A stretch of DNA of 64,000 nt from Devosia rhizoryzae (lineage in GTDB: Bacteria > Pseudomonadota > Alphaproteobacteria > Rhizobiales > Devosiaceae). The stretch spans positions 310,001 to 374,000 of the forward strand of contig NZ_CP068046.1 in NCBI RefSeq assembly GCF_016698665.1, read 5' to 3'. This document shows, piece after piece, positions 8,021-16,400 of this stretch. The notes under the pieces are model-generated. The model made no database searches. It was not told the origin of the DNA and saw only the letters and a list, made by a program, of their open reading frames with translations. Every line of letters begins with the position of its first letter. The first letter of the stretch is position 1. A program made the position numbers and the translations under genes.

Positions 8021-9367
8021 TCACCGACGTACGCGAAGCCTGCTCATCTTCTCCGCCAGCGTGCGTCGCGGCACCTGCAGCGCTTCGGCCGTTGCCGCGA
8101 TGGAATCCTCGTTGCGGTCGAGTTCGGTTTCGATCACGTGACGCTCGTAGGCAGCTAATCGTTCTCCCAGGCTGTTGCCGGCAGCGATTGGCGCCCGTTG
8201 GCCAATGATGTCGCTGATCGAACGGCCGGTGGCGCCGAGGCCCAGCGCGAAGCGGTCAGCGGCTCCCTTGAGCTCACGGACATTGCCCGGCCAAGCGTGG
8301 GAGAGGAGCGCACTGATGTCAGCGGGATGAAGGCTCGGTACGGGCCGACCGAAGCGGCGGGCGGCATCGGCCAGGAAGTGATGAAAAAGGATGACGCTGT
8401 CGTCGCCTCGGGCCCGCAGCGGTGGCAGGTGGAGCTCTGCCATGTTCAGCCGGTAATAAAGATCGGCCCGGAAGCGTCCCGCCTGACTCTCCGCGGCAAG
8501 ATCGGCCTTGGACGCCGCCACGATGCGCAGATCGAGCGGGATCTGCCGGTTCGAGCCCAGGCGTTCGACCACGCGCTCCTGGATGACGCGCAGCACCTTG
8601 GCTTGGGCCAGGAGCGGCATGGATTCAATTTCGTCGAGCAAAAGCGTGCCGCCATTGGCATATTCGAACTTGCCGATGCGCTGGCCGCCAGCGCCGGTAA
8701 AGGCGCCGCTCTCGTGGCCGAACAATTCGCTCTCGATGAGTTCAGCGGGAATGGCAGCGCAGTTGACGGCGACGAAGGCGCCCTTGGCCCGGGGCGAAAA
8801 ATCGTGAAGGCAACGGGCGACGACTTCCTTGCCGGTCCCGGTTTCGCCGAGGACGATGATGTCGGCGGGGATCGAGGCCAGCTCGAGCACAGAGCGACGG
8901 AGTTCTTCCATGATACGAGAGGAGCCGACGAGTCGGGTGGCCAATTCGGTCTCGCCGCCATCGAGCTTGCGTCGCAGATCCGCCAATTCCCGCTTGAGCC
9001 GTGCCTGCTCCGCGGCGCGGCTGATGGAGGCGACAAGCTGATCCGGCACATAGGGCTTTTGCAAAAAGTCGAAGGCGCCGGCGCGCATGGCTTCAACGGC
9101 CATTGGAACGTCGCCATGGCCAGTGATCAGGATCACCTCGGTGGGAAGGCCGCGCTCGTTGATGGAGCGCAGGAGGTCGAGGCCTGAAAGGCCGGGCATG
9201 CGGACGTCGGTCAGCACCACATGGGGATGCTTGTCGTCGATCACGGTCATGGCTTCGCCGACATTGGCGGCCGTGGCCGTGGCAAAACCGGAGAGACGCA
9301 GCCATTGGTCGAGCGCCGTGCGCACCATTTCTTCGTCGTCGATGATCAGGACGGAGGGCTCGGTCAT
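8021..9367 (-). CDS. NtrC-family sigma-54-dependent response regulator, DctD-like
   Basis: The 448-residue protein has three domains: an N-terminal receiver with acidic pair D11-E12, phospho-acceptor D54 and conserved K104; an AAA+ domain with Walker A GETGTGKE (174-181), the sigma-54 contact loop GAFTGA (221-226) and Walker B LLLDEIE (242-248); and a C-terminal Fis-type helix-turn-helix. This is the architecture of DctD/NtrC activators that open sigma-54 promoters. Its start overlaps the sensor gene by four bases (ATGA), so they form one operon. A consensus sigma-54 promoter precedes the divergent tctC (11321-11337), making the tct transporter the likely target. Confidence 0.93.
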   Translation of the reverse strand: MTEPSVLIIDDEEMVRTALDQWLRLSGFATATAANVGEAMTVIDDKHPHVVLTDVRMPGLSGLDLLRSINERGLPTEVILITGHGDVPMAVEAMRAGAFDFLQKPYVPDQLVASISRAAEQARLKRELADLRRKLDGGETELATRLVGSSRIMEELRRSVLELASIPADIIVLGETGTGKEVVARCLHDFSPRAKGAFVAVNCAAIPAELIESELFGHESGAFTGAGGQRIGKFEYANGGTLLLDEIESMPLLAQAKVLRVIQERVVERLGSNRQIPLDLRIVAASKADLAAESQAGRFRADLYYRLNMAELHLPPLRARGDDSVILFHHFLADAARRFGRPVPSLHPADISALLSHAWPGNVRELKGAADRFALGLGATGRSISDIIGQRAPIAAGNSLGERLAAYERHVIETELDRNEDSIAATAEALQVPRRTLAEKMSRLRVRR

Positions 9368-11199
9368 GCGGATACTCGTGTGGCGGCAGAAAAGGCTGTG
9401 GGCAGGGAAATGGTGAAGGTTGATCCCTGGCCGGGAGAGGAGCGGGCCGTGATGGTGCCGCCGCTGTCCCGCACGAGGCCATAGGAAATGGAGAGGCCAA
9501 GACCGAGGCCCTTGCCGGCAGGCTTGGTGGTGAAGAACGGATCGAAGAGGGACGAGAGGTCCGATGCTGTGATGCCGGCGCCGGTATCGGTCACGGCGAT
9601 TTCGATATGGCCGTTGCGATCGGTGACGCCGATCGAGAGGACCCGCAGCGGCGTTTCGGCCATTGCGTCGGCAGCGTTGGCGATGAGGTTGATCAGGACC
9701 TGCTCGAGGTGGACCGGGTTGGCGGCCACGGCGAGCGGGGGACGTGGCCGGCGATATTCTATATCGACGCCGACCTGACGGAGGCGGTGATCCGTCAGGT
9801 CGAGCGCATTGGCGATGGCAGAACCGATGTCGGCCTCCATGGCCACGCGCGTTTCCTTGCGCGCAAAGATCTTGAGGTGACCGGTAAGCGTTGCTAGGCG
9901 TTCAACGACCTTGTCCATAGCGCCAATGATGGGGCCGAGTTCACCCGTACCGCGCCGCTGCTCGATCAATCGCGCGCTGGCAAGATGAGTGGTGAGCGCT
10001 GCGACGGGCTGGCTGACTTCATGGGCTACCCCGGCAAGCGCCTGGCCGAGGCTCGCCATCTTGGCGGCCTGCACCAGACCATGCTGGGCCTCGCGCTCGG
10101 CCCGTTCCGCACGCACCCGGTCGGCGATTTCAGCGCGGAGCTGCTCGTTGACGGCATGCAGATCCTCGGTGCGCTCCGCCACGCGCTGTTCCAGCCGCTC
10201 GTGATCGGCAAGCCGCTGGGCCACGAGGCGTCGCCGCTGTTCGAACAAGACGAGGATCAGAAGCAATGCGGCGCAGGCGAGGGAGGCGGCGCTCGCCATG
10301 GTGAGGGCGCCGCCATAAAGCGGCGACAACGGTGTTAGCGACAAGAGCTTCCAGCCGTGCTTTGGCAGGCGGAGTTCGCGCAGCACGAAGTAGCCGGAGG
10401 TTTCGGGATCGTTGCCGGACAGGAGGGCAAATTCGGCGCCGCGTGAAAACCAGCGATCGGTGATGATGCCGGTATTGTCGACGCCGTTTTCGCCGTAGCG
10501 CTGCTGGGTCGAAATGCCGGCGAACTGGGATCGGGGAATGGTTTGGAGGGGACGGTAGCGCCAATCGGGACGTGTGGAGAGGATCACCACGTCGTTGATG
10601 TCGGTGATGCCGATAAGCTCTCCCGATTGCCACCAGGTGGCTTCGATCTCGCCGAGGTTGATCTTGGTGACCGCGACACCCATCGGGCCATCGGGACCAT
10701 CGACGCGTTGCGACAGGAAGTAGCCGGGAACGCTCGTTGAAATGCCAAAGGCATAATATTCGGTGCGGCCACGCTGCATCGCATCGGCAAAGTAGGGGCG
10801 GAAGGAATAATTGGTGCCTACGAGGCTGGTCAGCGTCCACCAATTGCTGGCGGCGACGACGCTGCCATTTTCCTCCATGAGGAAGATTTCGCCCGCGCCC
10901 GCGGTTTCGTTGAGCTTGCTCAGATAGCCATTGGCCGCCTCGACGGCTGCAGGGTCATCGGGGCGCTCCAGCGCTGCCCGGCTTTCGGGTGCCTGCGAGA
11001 TCGCAACGGGAAGATAATGGAAGCGCTCGATGATGGCTTCGAGGGTACGATCGAATAGCGTCAGCCGCCGCTGCGCGCCTTCGCCGGCACTGCGCACGGC
11101 AGCGCTCAGAGTCACTTCGAAGACGATCCAGAAGGTCAAAGCGACAACGGCAAGCCCGATGGCCGTGAAGGTCAGCTGACGACGTCGGAACTTGAGCAT
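9364..11199 (-). CDS. Membrane sensor histidine kinase, DctB-like
   Basis: The 611-residue product begins with a basic MLKFRRR and a membrane helix (about 8-30), carries a roughly 255-residue periplasmic sensor region of the double-Cache type, a second membrane helix near residues 290-310, a coiled coil, and a kinase core. The H box is GVAHEVSQPVAAL, the N box NLIANAADAM, the G1 box DTGAGI and the G2 box GKGLGLGLSISYG. DctB proteins of this shape sense C4-dicarboxylates directly. The frame extends to a TTG at 11259, but the ATG at 11199 directly precedes the membrane anchor. It is paired with the sigma-54 activator at 8021-9367 and divergent from tctCBA. Confidence 0.92.
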   Translation of the reverse strand: MLKFRRRQLTFTAIGLAVVALTFWIVFEVTLSAAVRSAGEGAQRRLTLFDRTLEAIIERFHYLPVAISQAPESRAALERPDDPAAVEAANGYLSKLNETAGAGEIFLMEENGSVVAASNWWTLTSLVGTNYSFRPYFADAMQRGRTEYYAFGISTSVPGYFLSQRVDGPDGPMGVAVTKINLGEIEATWWQSGELIGITDINDVVILSTRPDWRYRPLQTIPRSQFAGISTQQRYGENGVDNTGIITDRWFSRGAEFALLSGNDPETSGYFVLRELRLPKHGWKLLSLTPLSPLYGGALTMASAASLACAALLLILVLFEQRRRLVAQRLADHERLEQRVAERTEDLHAVNEQLRAEIADRVRAERAEREAQHGLVQAAKMASLGQALAGVAHEVSQPVAALTTHLASARLIEQRRGTGELGPIIGAMDKVVERLATLTGHLKIFARKETRVAMEADIGSAIANALDLTDHRLRQVGVDIEYRRPRPPLAVAANPVHLEQVLINLIANAADAMAETPLRVLSIGVTDRNGHIEIAVTDTGAGITASDLSSLFDPFFTTKPAGKGLGLGLSISYGLVRDSGGTITARSSPGQGSTFTISLPTAFSAATRVSA

Positions 11200-11220
11200 G
11201 GCCCATCTCAAATGCGCACC

Positions 11221-11270
11221 TTGGCAAGATTTCGCCAGGGCGCGGAATAGCGCAGGCAAGTTCTTGCCAA
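11221..11270 (+). promoter_or_regulatory. Tandem palindromes, candidate upstream activator sites for the DctD-like regulator
   Basis: Two related 15-base sites, GGCAAGATTTCGCCA (11223-11237) and GGCAAGTTCTTGCCA (11255-11269), lie 32 bases apart, about three helical turns. The second is a near-perfect inverted repeat (GGCAAG-TT-CTTGCC). They end about 54 bases before the -24 GG of the sigma-54 promoter, the usual place for NtrC-class enhancer sites. Confidence 0.6.
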
Positions 11271-11320
11271 AAATTTTAACACGCTGCGCGGCAAATGCAT
11301 ATCTGCCTTGCGTTTCGAAC

Positions 11321-11337
11321 TTGGCATGGGCTTTGCA
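11321..11337 (+). promoter_or_regulatory. Sigma-54 (-24/-12) promoter of tctCBA
   Basis: TTGGCATGGGCTTTGCA matches the TTGGCACG-N4-TTGCA consensus at all but one base, with GG at 11323-11324 and GC at 11335-11336 exactly 10 bases apart. It lies 47 bases before the tctC start. Confidence 0.85.
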
Positions 11338-11384
11338 AAGCTTGGTCTAGCCCTAGTGGGCTAACCTTTCGGGAGGAAAACATA

Positions 11385-12365
11385 ATGAAATCCATCGTCA
11401 CCAAACTCGCGGCCGGCCTCGTCGCCGTATCGGCACTTAGCGGCATCGCTTTTGCCCAGGAATACCCCAGCCAGCCCGTCACCATCGTCGTGCCCTTCGC
11501 TGCGGGCGGCCCGACCGACACCGTGACCCGCCTGGTCGCCGCCGCAATGAGCGAAGATCTGGGCCAGCAGGTCGTGGTGCAGAATGTCGGCGGCGCTGGC
11601 GGTACGCTTGGCGCGGGCCAGGTCGCGGCTGCAGCCAATGATGGTTACACGCTTCTGCTGCACCATATCGGTATGTCGACGGCGCCGGCGCTCTATGCCA
11701 GCCTGCCCTTCGACCCGGTGACCGACTTTGCGCCCATCGGCCTTGTCACCGAAGTGCCGATGACAGTCGTGGCGCGTAAGGATCTCGAGCCGGCCGACAT
11801 TGGTGCGCTGATCACCTTCATCAAGGAAAACGGCGAGAACATCACCTATGGCAATGCCGGTATCGGTGCTGCTAGCCAGCTCTGCGGCTTGCTGCTGCAG
11901 GATGCGCTGGAGGTCAAGATGACCGAAGTGCCGTATCAGGGCACGGGCCCTGCCATGACCGATCTTCTGGGCGGCCAGATCGACATGATGTGCGACCAGA
12001 CCACCAATACGACGAGCCAGATCCAGGCCGGCGAGATCAAGGCCTATGCCGTGACGACCCCGGAACGGGTCGCCATTCTGCCGGACCTGCCGACCCTTGC
12101 CGAAAGCGGCGTGCCGGACTTCAACCTCTCCGTCTGGCACGGGCTTTACGCTCCGGCTGGCACCGATCCGGCGATCATCGAACGCCTGACCGCATCGCTC
12201 CAGGCTGCGCTAGCCGATGAAAGCGTCGCCAACAGCTTTGCCGAGCTCGGCACTGCGCCGGTCGCCGCCGACCAGGCGACGCCCGAAGCCCTGGCGGCAC
12301 AGCTCGAGAGCCAGATCGGGCTTTGGGGCGAGGTCATCTCGGCGGCCGGCGTTTCGGCTCAGTAA
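11385..12365 (+). CDS. tctC: Tripartite tricarboxylate transporter substrate-binding protein (TctC family)
   Basis: The 326-residue protein is a periplasmic binding protein of the Bug/TctC family: Sec signal peptide ending AFAQ near residue 25, then the YPSQPVTIVVPFAAGGPTD motif characteristic of the family, with the AGG loop that binds carboxylates. The frame continues upstream to 11295, but the ATG at 11385 follows a GGGAGGAAAA ribosome site and starts the signal peptide. It heads tctCBA and probably delivers a citrate-like di- or tricarboxylate; the exact substrate is unknown. A GC-rich hairpin follows the stop, which would favour excess binding protein over permease. Confidence 0.93.
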   Translation: MKSIVTKLAAGLVAVSALSGIAFAQEYPSQPVTIVVPFAAGGPTDTVTRLVAAAMSEDLGQQVVVQNVGGAGGTLGAGQVAAAANDGYTLLLHHIGMSTAPALYASLPFDPVTDFAPIGLVTEVPMTVVARKDLEPADIGALITFIKENGENITYGNAGIGAASQLCGLLLQDALEVKMTEVPYQGTGPAMTDLLGGQIDMMCDQTTNTTSQIQAGEIKAYAVTTPERVAILPDLPTLAESGVPDFNLSVWHGLYAPAGTDPAIIERLTASLQAALADESVANSFAELGTAPVAADQATPEALAAQLESQIGLWGEVISAAGVSAQ

Positions 12366-12376
12366 GCACAATAAGG

Positions 12377-12400
12377 CGGGCGCCGGGTCATCGGCGCCCG
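12377..12400 (+). promoter_or_regulatory. Intercistronic hairpin between tctC and tctB
   Basis: Arms CGGGCGCC (12377-12384) and GGCGCCCG (12393-12400) with an 8-base loop lie in the 62-base gap. The weak T tract suggests an mRNA-stabilising or partial terminator hairpin. Confidence 0.5.
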
Positions 12401-12427
12401 TTCCATTCCGGTCTTCGGGAGGAAGAC

Positions 12428-12898
12428 ATGGCCGTCAATGTTTCGCGGAACGATCTTGCCGCGGGGGCGATGTTTGTCGCCTTCGGCAGCTATTTTGCGA
12501 TCGAAGCGCTCAAATACGAATTCGGTACGCCGTTCCGCATGGGGCCCGGCTTCATGCCCGTGCTGTTGGGCGGCATTCTTGTGGCGCTGGGCGTGGCCGT
12601 TGCCGCGCAGGGGCTGCGAAAGGGCGCGGACGATGCAGCGCCGCCCTGGCCGTGGCGCGGCTTCGTTCTGGTGCTGGGCACGATCCTTTTCTTTGCAGCG
12701 ACGGTTCGTGGCCTTGGCTTTCTGCCCACCGTCACCATCGCGACCTTTGCCGTCGCCATGTCGAGCACGCGCAATTCGGTGCTGTCGTCGCTGGTTATCG
12801 CAATCGGCCTTTGCGTGCTCTGCTATCTGATCTTCGTCGTCGGGCTCGGGATGATCATCCCGCTGGTCGGACCCTGGCTGCAGTTTGGAGGCGCTTGA
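12428..12898 (+). CDS. tctB: Tripartite tricarboxylate transporter small membrane subunit (TctB family)
   Basis: The 156-residue product has four hydrophobic segments (about residues 12-27, 42-60, 80-98 and a long one at 115-150), as expected of the small TctB membrane subunit. The ATG at 12428 follows GGGAGGAAG; the longer open frame back to 12323 is ignored. It lies between tctC and tctA, three bases before tctA, and has no function outside this complex. The sequence of TctB proteins is poorly conserved, so the call relies on topology and context. Confidence 0.88.
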   Translation: MAVNVSRNDLAAGAMFVAFGSYFAIEALKYEFGTPFRMGPGFMPVLLGGILVALGVAVAAQGLRKGADDAAPPWPWRGFVLVLGTILFFAATVRGLGFLPTVTIATFAVAMSSTRNSVLSSLVIAIGLCVLCYLIFVVGLGMIIPLVGPWLQFGGA

Positions 12899-12901
12899 GC
12901 C

Positions 12902-14407
12902 ATGGACCTCTTCTCATCGCTTTCGCTAGGCTTCTCGGTCGCCCTCGATCCGTTCAACGTCCTTTACTGCTTCCTCGGCGTGTTGCTCGGGACGCTGGTC
13001 GGCGTGCTCCCCGGCATCGGTCCGACGGCAACCATCGCGATGCTGTTGCCGATCACCTTTTCGCTCAATGCGGAAACAGCGCTGATCATGCTCGCGGGCA
13101 TCTATTACGGCGCCCAGTACGGTGGTTCGACCACGGCCATCCTTATCAACCTGCCGGGCGAGTCCTCGTCTGCGGTGACAGCCATCGACGGCTATCAGAT
13201 GGCGCGCAAGGGCAGGGCGGGTGCGGCGCTTGCGACGGCGGCCATCGGCTCGTTCTTTGCCGGCTCGGTGGCGACCTTTATCCTCGCCGCCTTTGCACCA
13301 CCGCTGGCGCGTGCGGCCCTCAATTTCGGGGCGCCGGAATATTTCTCGCTGATCGTTCTGGGGCTCCTGGTCTCGATTGCTCTGGCGCATGGCTCGATCC
13401 TCAAAGCGCTGGCGATGATCGTGCTCGGGCTGTTGCTCGGCATGGTCGGGCAGGACATTTATACCGGCACCCCGCGTTTCACCTTCGGCGTCCGCGAAAT
13501 GTTTGGCGGGCTCAACTTCGTCGCCGTTGCGGTGGGCGTGTTCGGCATCGCCGAAATCCTGCGCAACCTCGAAAACGAGACGGAGCGCGAGGTGGGGGTG
13601 AAGAAGGTCACCAACCTTTTCCTTACGCGCGAGGATATCCGCCGCATCATCTGGCCGATCCTGCGTGGAACCGGCCTCGGCTCGGTGCTCGGTATCCTGC
13701 CGGGCGGCGGACATATCCTTTCGTCCTTTGCCTCCTACTCGGCGGAAAAGCGGCTCTCCAAGCACCCCGAAGAGTTCGGCAAGGGGGCGATCGAGGGCGT
13801 TGCAGGACCTGAATCTGCAAATAATGCGGCAGCCCAGACCAGCTTTATTCCGCTGATGACGCTGGGTATTCCGGCGCATCCGGTGATGGCGCTGATGATC
13901 GGAGCCTTCATTCTCCAGGGCATCACGCCGGGACCGAACGTCATCAACGAACAGCCGGCGCTGTTCTGGGGCATTATCGCCTCGATGTGGATCGGCAATC
14001 TCCTGCTCGTCATCCTCAACCTGCCGCTGGTGGGGCTATGGGTGAAGATGCTGTCGATTCCCTATCGCGTGCTGTTTCCGGCGATCGTGCTATTCGCCTG
14101 TATCGGGACGTTTTCCATTAACCAGAACATCTACGATATCTACGCCATCGCCTTCTTCGGGCTCGTGGGGTACCTGCTGATCCGCTTCGGTTGCGAACCT
14201 GCGCCGCTGCTGCTCGGCTTCGTGCTCGGGCCGCTGCTGGAAGAGCATCTGCGCCGCGCCATGATCATCTCGCGTGGCGATCCGATGATCTTTATCGAAC
14301 GCCCGATCTCGGCGACGCTGCTAGGCCTGGCCGTGGCGGCAGTGCTTATCGCGGTACTGCCCTCGATCCGGCGCAAGCGCAAGGAAGTGTTTGTCGAGGA
14401 CGATTGA
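12902..14407 (+). CDS. tctA: Tripartite tricarboxylate transporter large permease (TctA family)
   Basis: The 501-residue integral membrane protein has about twelve hydrophobic segments and the strongly conserved TctA signatures GVLPGIGPTATIAMLLP (about 35-51), YYGAQYGGSTTAILINLPGE (about 70-89) and the duplicated GILPGGGHILSSF (about 262-274). It is the main permease of the sodium or proton driven tripartite tricarboxylate transporter. It completes tctCBA and ends near a repeat element that separates it from a convergent gene. Confidence 0.95.
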   Translation: MDLFSSLSLGFSVALDPFNVLYCFLGVLLGTLVGVLPGIGPTATIAMLLPITFSLNAETALIMLAGIYYGAQYGGSTTAILINLPGESSSAVTAIDGYQMARKGRAGAALATAAIGSFFAGSVATFILAAFAPPLARAALNFGAPEYFSLIVLGLLVSIALAHGSILKALAMIVLGLLLGMVGQDIYTGTPRFTFGVREMFGGLNFVAVAVGVFGIAEILRNLENETEREVGVKKVTNLFLTREDIRRIIWPILRGTGLGSVLGILPGGGHILSSFASYSAEKRLSKHPEEFGKGAIEGVAGPESANNAAAQTSFIPLMTLGIPAHPVMALMIGAFILQGITPGPNVINEQPALFWGIIASMWIGNLLLVILNLPLVGLWVKMLSIPYRVLFPAIVLFACIGTFSINQNIYDIYAIAFFGLVGYLLIRFGCEPAPLLLGFVLGPLLEEHLRRAMIISRGDPMIFIERPISATLLGLAVAAVLIAVLPSIRRKRKEVFVEDD

Positions 14408-14420
14408 GGGGCTCAGGTAG

Positions 14421-14541
14421 GCCCCCTCACCCGCCGCTTCGCGGCGACCTCTCCCCCAGAGGGAGAGGTAAGAGTGCCAAACGCCGCGGAGCGGCGCCTC
14501 TCCCTTGGGGGAGAGGTCGGCCGCAGGCCGGGTGAGGGGGC
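14421..14541. repeat. Intergenic palindromic repeat, family R3 (CTCCCCC...GGGGGAG), copy 1
   Basis: The ends GCCCCCTCACCCG and CGGGTGAGGGGGC are inverted repeats about 120 bases apart, with inner hairpins built from CTCTCCC/GGGAGAG. It lies between convergent genes and may terminate both. Confidence 0.8.
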
Positions 14542-14547
14542 TTTAAC

Positions 14548-15549
14548 TTACCGGAACGCCGGGATCACATGCCGGCCGTAATTGGCAATGATTTCTTCTT
14601 CGTCGCCGCTGTCGAGGTAGATGTTGAACTGCGTTACGCCGGCGGCTTCCAGCGCGTGGATCTTGCTGATGTGCTCGTCGGGTTCGCCGAGAACGCAGAA
14701 GCTTTCGACGACGTCGTCGGTGATGAAATCGAGATAGGGGTTATCGGCCTGGCCGTGCTTCGAGTAGTCGTAGCCGCGGCGCTTTTCGATGTAGCTAGTA
14801 AGGCTTTGCGGGACCTTGTCGCTATCGGAGCCATATTTTTCAACGATATCGGCGACGTGGTTGCCGACCATGGCCGGGAACCACTTCACCTTCTCAATGG
14901 CGCGCTTCTTGTCGCCGAAATAGGCGGGGGCGGCGGCCATGGAGCGGTAATTGCTCATGTCCTTGCCGGCTGCCTGGCCGGCTTCGATGCACTGGTCGGT
15001 GAACCACTTGCAGAGCCCCGGATCGGCGATCTGCAGCACGACGCCATCGGCGCTTTCGCCGGCGGTCTTGAGGGCTAGTGGGCCATAGGCGGCGATCCAG
15101 CTCGGCATTTCGTGGCCGACGGCCCAGGGGAACTGTACGGCAGCTGGAATTTCACCGTAGGAGACCTCTTCACCACGGACCATGGCCTTGGTCTTGTCGA
15201 TGAATTCGGCAACCCGCTTGAGGGTCGCGGGCTTTTTGCCCATGACGCGCATGGAGCTATCACCGCGTCCGACCGCAAGGTCGAAGCGGCCGCCGGATTG
15301 CTTGGAAAGCGAGCCGAAAATCGATGCGGCGACGGACCAGTCGCGGACGTCCGGGTTGGTGACGAGGGGACCGAAACGCATGTTTTGCGTGTGTTCCATG
15401 CACATGGCGATGGCGGCGTAGCAGTCGCGCCAGAGAATGTGGCTGTCATAGAACCAGCAATAGGAGAAGCCGGCATATTCGGCGGCGCGGACCAGGTAGC
15501 GCGCGCGATCCGCTTCGATAAAGCCCTTGAAGGTAATGCCGAATTCCAT
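14548..15549 (-). CDS. LLM-class, probably F420-dependent oxidoreductase (TIGR03842-like)
   Basis: The 333-residue protein has the luciferase-like TIM-barrel: N-terminal MEFGITFKGF strand, the YDSHILWRDC segment where related enzymes carry the cofactor-pocket SDH motif, the RFGPLVTNPDVR strand, RFDLAVGRGDSS, and C-terminal CVLGEPDEHISKI. By recall it resembles the family annotated as predicted F420-dependent oxidoreductases of the CPS_4081 type (TIGR03842). The substrate is unknown and FMN use cannot be excluded. A GGGGGAC site precedes the ATG. An 18-bp palindrome just upstream (15570-15587) is shared with the fgd gene, linking both to one regulon. Confidence 0.8.
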   Translation of the reverse strand: MEFGITFKGFIEADRARYLVRAAEYAGFSYCWFYDSHILWRDCYAAIAMCMEHTQNMRFGPLVTNPDVRDWSVAASIFGSLSKQSGGRFDLAVGRGDSSMRVMGKKPATLKRVAEFIDKTKAMVRGEEVSYGEIPAAVQFPWAVGHEMPSWIAAYGPLALKTAGESADGVVLQIADPGLCKWFTDQCIEAGQAAGKDMSNYRSMAAAPAYFGDKKRAIEKVKWFPAMVGNHVADIVEKYGSDSDKVPQSLTSYIEKRRGYDYSKHGQADNPYLDFITDDVVESFCVLGEPDEHISKIHALEAAGVTQFNIYLDSGDEEEIIANYGRHVIPAFR

Positions 15550-15569
15550 GTGTCCCCCGCCGTCAGAAA

Positions 15570-15587
15570 TTTGACCAGTCGATCAAA
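15570..15587. promoter_or_regulatory. Palindromic operator shared with fgd, site A
   Basis: TTTGACCAGTCGATCAAA has 7-base arms TTTGAYC/GRTCAAA around 4 bases. It starts 20 bases before the start codon of the minus-strand oxidoreductase. The same palindrome in the other orientation lies before fgd at 20485-20502 with only two spacer differences. A TTGACA box (15615-15610) upstream would place it close to the -10 region, suggesting a repressor site. Confidence 0.7.
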
Positions 15588-15611
15588 ATTTGTGCGGCGG
15601 CACGGCGATTG

Positions 15612-16400
15612 TCAATCGGGATTCGGCGCGGCGTCGTCGAAGACGATGAGAGGCCTGAGTGGGTCTTTGCTGTCACCGAGGTGAGCGTTTACGCCGTAAA
15701 CTGAGAGCATAAGCGCGGGCGTGAGCACGGAGTGCGGTGGCCCCTCGGTCTTGAGGCGTCCGTTGGCCAAAACGACGAGATGATCGCAGTAGCGGGACGC
15801 GAGGTTGAGGTCGTGGAGCGCGAGGACGATGGTCGTCCCGGTCTCGGCTTTTCGCCGCAAAAGGGAGAGCAGTTGCAGCTGGGCGCGAATGTCGAGATGG
15901 CTGGTGGGCTCGTCGAGAAGCAGCAGGCGCGGCACTTGCGCCAGCGCGCGGGCGAGGTGAACGCGCTGCTGCTCGCCACCGGAGAGGGTGGAAAAGCGGC
16001 GCTCGGAGAAGGCGGTCATGCCGGTTTCGGCGAGGGCGGCTTGGATGATGGCCCCGTCCACCGGCGAGGGCTCGGCCTGCCAGGCGGGCTCGAAGGGGAT
16101 GCGTCCGAGGGCGACGACGTCGCGGACGGTCAGGCGCTCTTCGGTGGATGCGGATTGCTCGACATAGGCGACGAGGCGGGCGCGATCGCGGCGATGCATG
16201 TGGCGGAGGTCGTGCTCACCAAAATGGGCGGTGCCGGTGGCAGTGGCCTGGCCCAGCAGAGCCTGCAGCAGCGTGGATTTGCCAGCGCCGTTGGGTCCAA
16301 TGAGGCCGGTAACGGCGCCAGCCGGGGCGGAGAAGCTGACGCCCGAGAGAATGGGCCTGTTGGATTTGCTGACGGAAAGGTTTTCGACGCGGAGGCTCAC
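15612..16400 (-). CDS. ABC transporter ATP-binding protein, FecE/BtuD type (candidate F420-0 importer)
   Basis: The 262-residue ATPase shows Walker A GPNGAGKST (about 36-44), Q-loop, signature LSGGEQQR, Walker B LLLLDEP and H-loop ALHD. It is of the class that energises type II importers for siderophores, haem and cobalamin. It overlaps the permease gene by four bases, so the two are one unit. With the permease, the binding protein and cofE it reproduces the three-gene importer proposed by TIGRFAM curators to move F420-0 (TIGR03873 for the ATPase, by recall). The substrate is inferred from neighbours, not from this sequence. Confidence 0.88.
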   Translation of the reverse strand: MSLRVENLSVSKSNRPILSGVSFSAPAGAVTGLIGPNGAGKSTLLQALLGQATATGTAHFGEHDLRHMHRRDRARLVAYVEQSASTEERLTVRDVVALGRIPFEPAWQAEPSPVDGAIIQAALAETGMTAFSERRFSTLSGGEQQRVHLARALAQVPRLLLLDEPTSHLDIRAQLQLLSLLRRKAETGTTIVLALHDLNLASRYCDHLVVLANGRLKTEGPPHSVLTPALMLSVYGVNAHLGDSKDPLRPLIVFDDAAPNPD

